Assembly (NCBI GenBank): GCA_017555445.1
Contig: JAFZGK010000065.1
Location: 1 to 10,877 of the forward strand
Length of the DNA: 10,877 nt
Direction: 5' to 3'
Origin: Bacteroidales bacterium
Lineage (GTDB): Bacteria; Bacteroidota; Bacteroidia; Bacteroidales; UBA932
Both the position numbers and the translations under genes were made by a program. Shown piece after piece: positions 1 through 6,054 of the stretch (positions are counted from its first letter, which is position 1; each line of letters opens with the position of its first letter). The notes beneath the pieces were generated by a model, which had not been told where the DNA came from, made no database searches, and saw only the letters and a program-made list of their open reading frames with translations.

Positions 1-84
1 CTCTATCTGTTGGATGCTGACAAGAAGGTCATAATGAAAGATGCTCCGGAGAACAAGGTGTTCAATTATCTGACTCAGCAATGA
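1..84 (+). CDS. 3' end of a probable thioredoxin-like protein (partial)
   Basis: The window opens inside a gene. The frame from base 1 reads 27 residues (LYLLDADKKVIMKDAP..., ending LTQQ) and stops at TGA 82-84. The pattern Y-L-L-D-x-D-K-K-V-I-x-K-D-A resembles the last strands of thioredoxin-fold proteins of the TlpA/DUF5106 kind common in Bacteroidales, where a short strand 'YLLDxDxKVI' follows the cis-proline loop. The stop overlaps the start of the next gene (ATGA at 81-84), so the two are probably translationally coupled and in one operon. The active-site part lies outside the window, so the family call rests on a short tail only. Confidence 0.55.
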   Translation, partial: LYLLDADKKVIMKDAPENKVFNYLTQQ

Positions 85-602
85 TGAAAAGACTTATATA
101 TCTGATATGTGCGCTTATCTCTGTGAGTTCATGCATCTTTGATGATGATCCACAGGAGAAGGAACTTAGCGTGGGAGATACGTTGCCCGAATTCAGCGTC
201 ACTATGAACGATGGCACTGTGGTTACCGGCGAGTGGCTTTCAGAATCTGTGTCCTGCGTTGTCTTTTTTCATACATCATGTCCTGACTGCCAGAAGACTC
301 TACCTGTGATTCAGCGTATATATGATGAATATATTTCTAAAGGAGTAAGGTTTGCAATCATCAGCAGAGAGGAGGATGAACCTTCTGTATCTGCTTTCTG
401 GGAAGAAAAAGGTCTAACAATGCCTTTCTCCGCACAAACAACAAGAGAAATTTATAATAAGTTCGCCCAGACAAGGGTTCCGAGAGTCTATATATCAGAC
501 TCTACTGGAAAAATAAGGACCATCCATACGGATGATCCTGTTCCTGAGTATGATGTCCTTATTTCCGGTCTGGATGATGCTTTCGGTACTGGTAAGGAGT
601 AG
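81..602 (+). CDS. TlpA-like thioredoxin-fold lipoprotein
   Basis: The 173-residue product is a probable thiol-disulfide oxidoreductase of the TlpA/ResA group, held by lipid in an envelope membrane. Residues 1-17 form a signal peptide ending in the lipobox V-S-S-C with Cys18 as the lipidated residue. The acidic run DDD directly after it (21-23) resembles surface-export signals of Bacteroidota lipoproteins. The thioredoxin fold spans about 30-170, with the redox motif C67-P-D-C70 in the usual FFxTxCPxC setting and the cis-proline at Pro134 (R-V-P-R). Its ATG overlaps the stop of the preceding probable thioredoxin-like gene, so the pair forms an operon. Its last 44 bases overlap the convergent regulator gene. 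The partner protein is unknown; cytochrome maturation or redox repair of exported proteins are possibilities. A link to the pilus genes is not shown by the sequence. Confidence 0.88.
   Translation: MMKRLIYLICALISVSSCIFDDDPQEKELSVGDTLPEFSVTMNDGTVVTGEWLSESVSCVVFFHTSCPDCQKTLPVIQRIYDEYISKGVRFAIISREEDEPSVSAFWEEKGLTMPFSAQTTREIYNKFAQTRVPRVYISDSTGKIRTIHTDDPVPEYDVLISGLDDAFGTGKE
507..538 (-). terminator. Probable intrinsic terminator of the regulator gene, inside the TlpA gene
   Basis: Read on the minus strand, bases 538-530 pair with 525-517 (nine positions, one mismatch, loop of four). The stem is followed by the T-rich tract TTATTTTT (516-509). It begins 20 bases after the regulator stop codon (561-559), as expected of a terminator. 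On the + strand the same hairpin has no following T run, so it should act in one direction only and lies inside the TlpA coding sequence. Confidence 0.5.
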
Positions 603-1638
603 TACCTGTCACAATCTTGAACCATCTTGAGAAATTGTACGGCTGTGGGATTCCTACCATGATGCCGATTTCCTCTATCGAGCTTCCATTGTTTTCTATA
701 AGTAGTCTCTGACTCTCTATGATTCTAAGAGTATTTAGCCATACCTGGTATGTAACACCCTTATTGTTGTTGATGTAAGACGAAAGGTAGTTGTGATTGG
801 TTCCCATCTGCAATGCTACATCCTTGATGGTAAGATCATTCTGACAGAATTTCTTCTCCTCTACCCATTTTTCCACTTTGCTGCCGATCTTATCCTCGAT
901 TGTCTTGGACTCCTTCACCACTTTTTCTTTCTCAAGCAGGATGTTCTTGGCTCTGATGTCTTCGATTTTCTTTGGCATGAAGTTCAGAACCCTCATGACG
1001 ATATAACCGTATACGATAGGTATAGCAAGATAATATGCTAACTGAGTTTCAGGAACATAAAGAGCTACGAGTGTTGCAGCAGACATGATGATGGCCACAA
1101 ATAGAAGCCTTTTTATCCATGCTATATCTGGAACTACGTCATAGTAATTCTTCAGTTCCTTCTCGCATTTTACATATTCCTGATAACAAACCTGAATCAT
1201 TCTGGCATTCTTCAGACCAAAGGTAAATCCGAAGAGAATTGTCATTACATTCTGCGAATCTGGCCAAAGAAGTCCGATAAATCCCAGTATGCTCATCGCT
1301 GAAATCGGAATAGCTCCGTCAATGAGGAAATGACGGGCTTTGTATTTTGGTGTCTCAAGCAGAAAAAGAAGACAGGAATATGTCATCCATGAATGAAACA
1401 ACGTAAATGTTGTCAGAAGCCAAAACTGGATATAATCAGTAATGATATTATTGAGGAACATTCGGATCATGCAATAAACTGCAATCATGCACAATCCCGT
1501 TCCTAAGGCCTTGCGAGCCTTCTTATAATATTCAATACCCTTTTCCTTCGGTATGGTCAAGAACAGGGATGCCAGTCCGTAAATGCCGAAAATTAGAAAA
1601 TATCCAAATTCGATCATCAGCATTATCTGAGTATTCAT
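559..1638 (-). CDS. Membrane-embedded AraC-family transcriptional regulator
   Basis: The 359-residue protein joins an N-terminal membrane region to a C-terminal AraC/XylS DNA-binding domain. Hydrophobic segments lie at about 8-28, 44-62, 72-95, 107-125, 130-145, 176-195 and 199-218, giving six or seven membrane spans. A charged, probably helical linker (222-255) leads to the two helix-turn-helix units: LTIKDVALQMGTNHNYLSSY (about 269-288) and SIEEIGIMVGIPQPYNFSRW (about 320-339), followed by G-T-T-P-x-Q-Y-R. It would thus bind DNA from the inner membrane and may sense a membrane or periplasmic signal. No ligand domain is recognisable. The gene is divergent from the pilus operon and shares its regulatory region, so control of that operon and of itself is the natural hypothesis. 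The ATG at 1638-1636 is preceded by an A/G-rich stretch (AAAAGGAATCAAG), which supports this start. The 3' end overlaps the convergent TlpA gene. Confidence 0.87.
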   Translation of the reverse strand: MNTQIMLMIEFGYFLIFGIYGLASLFLTIPKEKGIEYYKKARKALGTGLCMIAVYCMIRMFLNNIITDYIQFWLLTTFTLFHSWMTYSCLLFLLETPKYKARHFLIDGAIPISAMSILGFIGLLWPDSQNVMTILFGFTFGLKNARMIQVCYQEYVKCEKELKNYYDVVPDIAWIKRLLFVAIIMSAATLVALYVPETQLAYYLAIPIVYGYIVMRVLNFMPKKIEDIRAKNILLEKEKVVKESKTIEDKIGSKVEKWVEEKKFCQNDLTIKDVALQMGTNHNYLSSYINNNKGVTYQVWLNTLRIIESQRLLIENNGSSIEEIGIMVGIPQPYNFSRWFKIVTGTTPYQYRKHHPDRK

Positions 1639-1651
1639 CTTGATTCCTTTT

Positions 1652-1717
1652 TACGTAGCAAAGATATAAAAAAGTCAACATAATAGCCTACATAGGCGAA
1701 AATTTACGTAGGCGCAA
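1652..1717 (+). repeat. Cluster of TACRTAGGC repeats, candidate operator
   Basis: Two imperfect 13-base direct repeats, TACATAGGCGAAA (1689-1701) and TACGTAGGCGCAA (1705-1717), start 16 bases apart with two mismatches. A related TACGTAGC lies at 1652-1659, touching the -7 candidate of the regulator. The first copy is also part of the palindrome GCCTA-CA-TAGGC (1686-1697). A reverse-oriented GTACGCC follows at 1735-1741. Direct repeats are the usual layout of AraC-family operators, and these lie between the divergent regulator and pilus operon, so they are candidate binding sites. Function is inferred. Confidence 0.45.
1659..1666 (-). promoter_or_regulatory. Candidate -7 element for the regulator gene
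   Basis: On the minus strand this reads TATCTTTG, an exact match to the Bacteroides -7 consensus TAnnTTTG. It sits about 20 bases before the regulator ATG, which would give a very short leader. I see no TTTG at the expected -33 spacing, so the promoter may depend on an activator. Confidence 0.45.
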
Positions 1718-1798
1718 GTTTAAAAAAATTGCGTGTACGCCAAAAATCAAAACCTAAGCAAATAAAAATTGTGTAGGAATATAAATCATAATGCAAGA

Positions 1799-1830
1799 TT
1801 TGTTGTACAGAAATTAGCTTTCAAACTTTG
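1799..1830 (+). promoter_or_regulatory. Candidate promoter of the pilus operon
   Basis: TTTG at 1799-1802 matches the Bacteroides -33 element. After a 20-base spacer comes AAACTTTG (1823-1830), which matches the -7 consensus TAnnTTTG at all but the first base. Transcription would start near 1836-1840, leaving a leader of roughly 95 bases before the first pilus-locus gene. This is the best-spaced + strand match I found in the 294-base intergenic region. Confidence 0.5.
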
Positions 1831-1833
1831 CAT

Positions 1834-1933
1834 TGCTGAACGTCACATATGGGAGAAATCTCTCCTTTTGCACCTTAAATATTACAGGTGGCGATGTTCA
1901 GCAGATAAGTTAATAAAAACAGAGATTTGCTGA
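1834..1933 (+). promoter_or_regulatory. Leader with two mutually exclusive foldings over the first start codon
   Basis: The arm GATGTTCAGCA (about 1893-1903) can pair with 1834-1844 (TGCTGAACGTC, 11 pairs including one G-U). Alternatively its right part (1898-1906, TCAGCAGAT) pairs with 1925-1933 (ATTTGCTGA, 9 pairs including one G-U), which covers the A of the ATG start. The two pairings exclude each other because both use 1898-1903. Between the outer arms is a short hairpin (1851-1856 with 1861-1866) followed by TTTT. The arrangement looks like a translational or transcriptional switch, but no known riboswitch class is recognised. The function is inferred and chance pairing cannot be excluded. 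Confidence 0.35.
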
Positions 1934-2493
1934 TGAAACGCTTTCTTACACTTGCAGTAATTTCATTCCTCGCCTTCGCAGGAACAGCTTCAGGACAGAA
2001 GCTCGCGGTAAAGACCAATGCGCTTTACCTGGCGACATCTACACCTAATATAGGCGTGGAGTACGCGTTGGCAGACCGTTGGACAGTAGAATTGTCTGGC
2101 GGATATAATCCATGGACACTTAATAAGGAAGAAAATTTAAAGATCAAGCACTATCAGGTGTCTCCAGAGATCAGATATTGGTTCTGCGAAGTCTTCCAGG
2201 GTCATTTTATGGGTATCAACGGTGTGTATACACAGTTTAATGCAGGTGCAGTACCATATTTACTGGAGCAGTCAAGAATTCAGGGATGGGCAGCAGGAGC
2301 CGGAATAACCTATGGTTACGCTTTCCCTATCGCCCGCAGATGGAATCTTGAGCTGACAGCTGGTCTGGGAGGCTGGTACACAGCTCATGACCAGTTTGAA
2401 GGAAGGAAGTGCGGACTTTTCCAGCAGAGAGCAGACAAGTTCGCGTTCGGACCGACAGCTCTTGGGGTCACATTCGTTTATATGATAAAGTAA
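1933..2493 (+). CDS. DUF3575 outer-membrane beta-barrel protein
   Basis: The 186-residue product has a cleavable signal peptide (1-21, ending F-A-G-T-A-S-G before Q-K) and no lipobox. The mature part begins with the typical DUF3575 block L-A-V-K-T-N-A-L-Y-L-A-T-x-T-P-N-I-G-V-E-Y, followed by amphipathic aromatic strands (G-G-Y-N-P-W, P-E-I-R-Y-W) and ends with F-G-P-T-A-L-G-V-T-F-V-Y-M-I-K, as expected for a small outer-membrane beta barrel. I chose ATG 1933; a TTG six bases upstream would only add Leu-Leu-like residues and is less likely. It is the first gene of the pilus operon, 12 bases before the OmpA-like gene. This DUF3575-DUF3868 pairing ahead of fimbrillin genes recurs in Bacteroidales. 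Its biochemical role is not established; a part in pilus assembly or attachment at the outer membrane is inferred from context. Confidence 0.85.
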   Translation: MKRFLTLAVISFLAFAGTASGQKLAVKTNALYLATSTPNIGVEYALADRWTVELSGGYNPWTLNKEENLKIKHYQVSPEIRYWFCEVFQGHFMGINGVYTQFNAGAVPYLLEQSRIQGWAAGAGITYGYAFPIARRWNLELTAGLGGWYTAHDQFEGRKCGLFQQRADKFAFGPTALGVTFVYMIK

Positions 2494-2505
2494 AAAGGAA
2501 AACAT

Positions 2506-3837
2506 ATGAAGAAGTTAATCACAATCGTTGCTTTTGTGTTTGGAATCAGCACAATGATGAATGCACAGACAGTGATCACAGAAGAGAATATGACTCACGA
2601 TTCAGATTCTGTAACTGTCACATTCAATATTGACACAGAGCAGACAAATCTTAAAGCCAATAGAAAGGAAGTGATTTTCCCTTATATCTATAACGAGAAG
2701 GATACTCTTTATCTGGACGTTGTTGAAATTTATGGAAAGGGGCGCTTCAAGAGAGAAAGGCAGGTCAATGCAATCAATGGTGACAAGGATTGGGACTTAG
2801 GCGAATTCCAGATATTCAGACATGAAGGAATATATAAGTACGAGTCAAAGGTTCCGCTCAAGAGATGGATGAAGGTTGCAAATCTCGGAGTAAGACGAAT
2901 GATTGTAGGATGCGCTTGTGAAGATGAACTTAAAGATGAAGACCTCGCTCAGGCATCATTGTTCAAGGAGCCTCAGGTGCAGAGAAGACTTCCAGTATAT
3001 GCTCTTGCAGACGTTGAAAGAAAATGGGATTTCGGTCAAGATGAGCTTGAAATCATCTTCAAGGTGTCAAAGACAGATCTTGATGCTTCAGTCTTCAATA
3101 ACGAGGTTACATTCGGAAAGATTCTGGACGCAGTTGATAAGATCCATCAGAATCCTCAATACAAAGTGACCAAGCTTCATGTGGCAGGATACGCTTCACC
3201 AGAGGGAACACCATCGTTCAACAGCTGGCTTGGAATTAACAGAGCAAAGGCCCTTGTAAACTACATCATAGAGCACAGACCTGAATATGGACTTACAGAA
3301 GAAAACTTCGAGATCCACAACGGTGAAGAGAACTGGGCAGGACTTAGAAGAGTACTTTCCGAGTCACAGATGAGGAGTAAGGATGAGGTGATAAGCCTGA
3401 TTGACAGTGCAAGCCTTTCAGGAGAAGCAAAGAAGAGAGCGGTGAAGTCGATGGAGAGAGGAAATGTATGGAACGAGATGCTCAAGCAGATCTACCCTCA
3501 CCTCAGAAGCGCGAGATACCTGGCTGTATATTATGACTCTACAAGTGATGAGCTCGGGGCAACTATCAAGGAGGCGAACGGAATGGTAGAGGAAGGAAGA
3601 TATGCAGAGGCTTACGATCTCCTTATCGGAAACAGTGATGACCTTAGAACAGCGAATACAATCGGAGTCAGCCTGATGATGCAGAAGAGATTTGAAGAGG
3701 CGATGCCTTGGTTTGAAAAGGCTCTCGAAGTTGATCGCGAAGCTGCCCAGAAGAACATCAATGCGATTTATCAGGAGTTCAACTGGGAGGATCAGCAGAG
3801 AAAGGAAATAGAGGAATTTTTAAAGAAATATGAATAA
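2506..3837 (+). CDS. DUF3868 / OmpA-like domain protein with TPR tail
   Basis: The 443-residue exported protein has a signal peptide (1-20, M-M-N-A before Q21). The N-terminal part (about 22-160) fits DUF3868 and contains a C-x-C pair (Cys136, Cys138). An OmpA-like domain follows at about 170-335, with the motif L-H-V-A-G-Y-A-S-P-E-G (224-234) and N239-S-W-L-G-I-N-R246-A, which correspond to the peptidoglycan-binding signature of OmpA/MotB proteins (N-x-x-L-S-x-x-R-A). TPR-like helices occupy about 352-412 (E-E-G-R-Y-A-E-A-Y and F-E-E-A-M-P-W-F-E-K-A-L). It could tie the pilus machinery to the cell wall while the TPR part binds partners. A clear AGGA at 2496-2499 stands six bases before the ATG. 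It lies second in the operon, 30 bases before the probable stalk gene. The role in piliation is inferred from position. Confidence 0.83.
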   Translation: MKKLITIVAFVFGISTMMNAQTVITEENMTHDSDSVTVTFNIDTEQTNLKANRKEVIFPYIYNEKDTLYLDVVEIYGKGRFKRERQVNAINGDKDWDLGEFQIFRHEGIYKYESKVPLKRWMKVANLGVRRMIVGCACEDELKDEDLAQASLFKEPQVQRRLPVYALADVERKWDFGQDELEIIFKVSKTDLDASVFNNEVTFGKILDAVDKIHQNPQYKVTKLHVAGYASPEGTPSFNSWLGINRAKALVNYIIEHRPEYGLTEENFEIHNGEENWAGLRRVLSESQMRSKDEVISLIDSASLSGEAKKRAVKSMERGNVWNEMLKQIYPHLRSARYLAVYYDSTSDELGATIKEANGMVEEGRYAEAYDLLIGNSDDLRTANTIGVSLMMQKRFEEAMPWFEKALEVDREAAQKNINAIYQEFNWEDQQRKEIEEFLKKYE

Positions 3838-3867
3838 TAACTTATTAACCATTTAATTACTACAATT

Positions 3868-5031
3868 ATGAAACTTACTAAATTGATGTTGTCTGCTTCT
3901 ATTGCAGCTATAGCATTTGTTTCATGTAACAAGAGTGAGGTTACTCCTGAAATAGGAAGCACAAGTCCAAAGACAGTGGAAATCTCTTTTGAGAACATTG
4001 TCATGACCAAGGGAGCAGCAGGAGACAAGATTTCTCACAATTCACCGATCGAGGTAAATGATCTTAAGATTTTCCTTACAGACGAGGCGTTTTCTATAAC
4101 TTACAACGCTTGGAATGAAAATCAGTCTGAAGCTGCAAAATTCTACTGGAGTTCAGCCGATCTGACATCAGGAATGCCGGCTGCTACCTTCCACTATGTG
4201 GATCATAAATGTAACAGAGTCGTTGCTGTAGCAAACATGGGTGATATCACATTTGAGAACCTTAAGTCATTTACAGAAGAGATTGCCAATCAGCAGGATC
4301 AGAACGGACTTATTCTGCTCGACTATGCAGAACTGGTGAGGACATCAGAGACTCATACTGCAGCGAACGGTAAATATACAGAGGTTTATGAAGCAGAACT
4401 TTTCCTCGCTCCTGCAATCTCACGTTTTGAATTGGATGGATTTTCAGTAGCTTTTGGCGAAACACCTCTATATGATAAGGTGGAAGTTGTAGATGTGGCT
4501 TTTACACACTACTATCCTACGGTAGATTATTCTACAACATCAGGAACCCCGGCATGGCTAGCAACAGGAACTCACGTGATGCCGATAACAGATTTTGCGA
4601 ATGCAGCTTCGGTTTATGAGTGGTTGGGTTATGAGACAACAACCGGATGGTATAGAGATTCTTTCAAGGATCAGATTGTAATCACGCCGGATGATCCTGC
4701 AACAGCAGACGTTGCTGAAAACAAGGCAGATGTACCTTCTCCTCGCGCATACCACTTCTTCTCAGGAAACGTAGTTCCTACAATGGTCATCAGACTTCTT
4801 GTTGACGAAAATCCTGCATATGTTTATACAGAATCATTCAAGGATGCTAGCGGAAATATACTTACAAACCTTGAGCCTGGTAAAATCTACAGAATGAGTG
4901 CATCAGGTGTAGCATCAAATACTGGAACAGTAGAGATTCCAGAGGATGTGATCGATCCTATCTCACGTTGCCTCGACATTACAGTAGACGTTGTAGACTG
5001 GCAGGTTGAGCTTGTGACACCAGAATTCTAG
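3868..5031 (+). CDS. Fimbrillin-like lipoprotein, probable stalk (Mfa1-like) subunit
   Basis: The 387-residue product is a probable structural pilin. Its signal peptide ends in A-F-V-S-C with Cys20 as the lipidated residue. A Thr-Lys pair at 47-48, 28 residues after the cysteine, sits where type V pilins are trimmed after lipidation. Residues 35-350 show the alternating strand pattern of the fimbrillin fold (V-E-I-S-F, D-L-K-I-F-L, R-V-V-A-V-A-N-M, P-A-I-S-R-F-E-L). The protein stops with V-V-D-W-Q-V-E-L-V-T-P-E-F, a free C-terminal strand that nearly matches the end of the next protein. In the P. gingivalis mfa locus the major subunit gene directly precedes the anchor gene, as here, which supports the stalk assignment. 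A strong hairpin region follows the stop. It could instead be an accessory fimbrillin; only the fimbrillin-like fold is well supported. Confidence 0.75.
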   Translation: MKLTKLMLSASIAAIAFVSCNKSEVTPEIGSTSPKTVEISFENIVMTKGAAGDKISHNSPIEVNDLKIFLTDEAFSITYNAWNENQSEAAKFYWSSADLTSGMPAATFHYVDHKCNRVVAVANMGDITFENLKSFTEEIANQQDQNGLILLDYAELVRTSETHTAANGKYTEVYEAELFLAPAISRFELDGFSVAFGETPLYDKVEVVDVAFTHYYPTVDYSTTSGTPAWLATGTHVMPITDFANAASVYEWLGYETTTGWYRDSFKDQIVITPDDPATADVAENKADVPSPRAYHFFSGNVVPTMVIRLLVDENPAYVYTESFKDASGNILTNLEPGKIYRMSASGVASNTGTVEIPEDVIDPISRCLDITVDVVDWQVELVTPEF

Positions 5032-5070
5032 AAATCACTGATAAAATTTTTGACACAACATCAATAGATA

Positions 5071-5103
5071 CGGAGGGGGATACCCCTCATGGATCCCTCT
5101 CCG
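5071..5103 (+). promoter_or_regulatory. Strong alternative hairpins between the stalk and anchor genes
   Basis: Bases 5071-5081 pair with 5093-5103 (11 pairs including one G-U, G/C-rich). Alternatively GAGGGG (5073-5078) pairs with CCCCTC (5083-5088) around a GATA loop. The two forms exclude each other. No T run follows, so this is not a standard intrinsic terminator. It fits a processing or mRNA-stability element that keeps the stalk message more abundant than the downstream genes, or a partial attenuator. This is the longest internal gap of the operon (102 bases). Confidence 0.55.
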
Positions 5104-5133
5104 ATATTTATGATAAATACTAACAGATAAAAC

Positions 5134-6042
5134 ATGCAGATCATGAAATTCAAATCTTTTGCTCTAACCCTTCTTCTTGCAGGTGGACTCTCCGCTTCCT
5201 GCATCAGAGAGGATAACAGCGATTGTTATAATGTGTATAACCTGGCCTTGAGTTATCTGGGTGATGCTACACAGGAGATCTTTTCAGACAAGATCAATAC
5301 TGTTGACCTGTATGTTTTCGACAGCAACAGCACATGCGTGTCTTCTTCACGTCTGTCTGATGCGGATGTTCAGGCACGAATGACAAGATTGCCTTATCTT
5401 GAAGCAGGAACATACAAGATCGTATGTATAGGAAATGCATATGATACCGGAGTAGAAAACCTGGATTCAAAGGATCTGAGCGCAATCACCTTCGCTGCCG
5501 AGGATTACATCAACGGAGAGACAGTATCCGGCAACGATTCTCTTTACTGGTCAGCTGTAGACTATGAGATTGAGCCGTTCAGTGCTTATAAGACAGAAGA
5601 GGAAGTAAAGACAGCTCTTTTTGCAAGCTCTCATTACGATGTGGTTGTGGAAATCGTAAACGCACCGGTAAATGTGGGCAAGAACCCGAAGATAGAGATA
5701 ACAGGAACATCTCCGCAGACAGATTTCAACAATGTAGCGAAGGGAACCCCTGAAACTTATGTTATGACCACCGTATATGAAGGTGATGGACTCACCACGG
5801 CAAAGGCTAACATAATGAGAAACATAAACCATGAAGAAGTGTATTTGAAGGTGACTGGAGAGGATGGACAAGTGGTGGCGATGGTAAATTTCGCAGAGCA
5901 TCTTGAAAAATATAAAGATACGATCGATCCTGATCTTAACGAATGTTTAATTCCGTTCAGAATCGAGTACGACAACAAGACCGCTCAGATCAGTATAACA
6001 CTTCCTACATGGTACATTGAATTAGTAAAACCGATATTTTAA
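5134..6042 (+). CDS. FimB/Mfa2-family pilus anchor lipoprotein
   Basis: The 302-residue product matches the FimB/Mfa2 family (DUF1812), the subunit that holds a type V pilus in the outer membrane and limits its length. The signal peptide ends L-S-A-S-C with Cys23 lipidated. It is followed by the family hallmark C-I-R-E-D-x-S-D-C (23-31) and K-I-N-T-V-D-L-Y-V-F-D-S-N (53-65). The length is near the family's usual 300 residues. Unlike the other subunits, no T-K motif follows the lipobox, in keeping with an anchor that keeps its lipid. The C-terminus T-W-Y-I-E-L-V-K-P-I-F closely resembles that of the preceding stalk candidate. The ATG at 5143 would also leave a complete signal peptide and cannot be ruled out as the start. 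The next gene follows after 12 bases. Confidence 0.87.
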   Translation: MQIMKFKSFALTLLLAGGLSASCIREDNSDCYNVYNLALSYLGDATQEIFSDKINTVDLYVFDSNSTCVSSSRLSDADVQARMTRLPYLEAGTYKIVCIGNAYDTGVENLDSKDLSAITFAAEDYINGETVSGNDSLYWSAVDYEIEPFSAYKTEEEVKTALFASSHYDVVVEIVNAPVNVGKNPKIEITGTSPQTDFNNVAKGTPETYVMTTVYEGDGLTTAKANIMRNINHEEVYLKVTGEDGQVVAMVNFAEHLEKYKDTIDPDLNECLIPFRIEYDNKTAQISITLPTWYIELVKPIF

Positions 6043-6054
6043 CCGAACACCTCT

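Noticed and set aside
1851..1869. Intrinsic terminator in the leader of the pilus operon
   Set aside because: The stem is only six pairs including one G-U and is followed by just four T residues, too weak to call alone. It is described as part of the leader.
1834..1904. Invertible promoter flanked by inverted repeats
   Set aside because: The arms are only 11 bases with one mismatch, about 50 bases apart, and the promoter candidate lies outside them. Known invertible promoter segments of Bacteroides are longer, and no recombinase gene is in the window.
1927..1932. TTG start six bases upstream of the ATG of the DUF3575 gene
   Set aside because: It adds only two residues before the normal Met-Lys-Arg signal peptide start; ATG 1933 is simpler.
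5105..5119. Perfect palindrome TATTTAT-G-ATAAATA before the anchor gene
   Set aside because: Pure A/T palindromes of this length are common in A/T-rich gaps, and the one-base centre makes a poor RNA hairpin; I do not call it a site.
5551..5901. Minus-strand open frame (116 codons) inside the anchor gene
   Set aside because: It is antisense to the FimB/Mfa2 frame, with low-complexity His/Tyr/Cys composition and no separate start signal.
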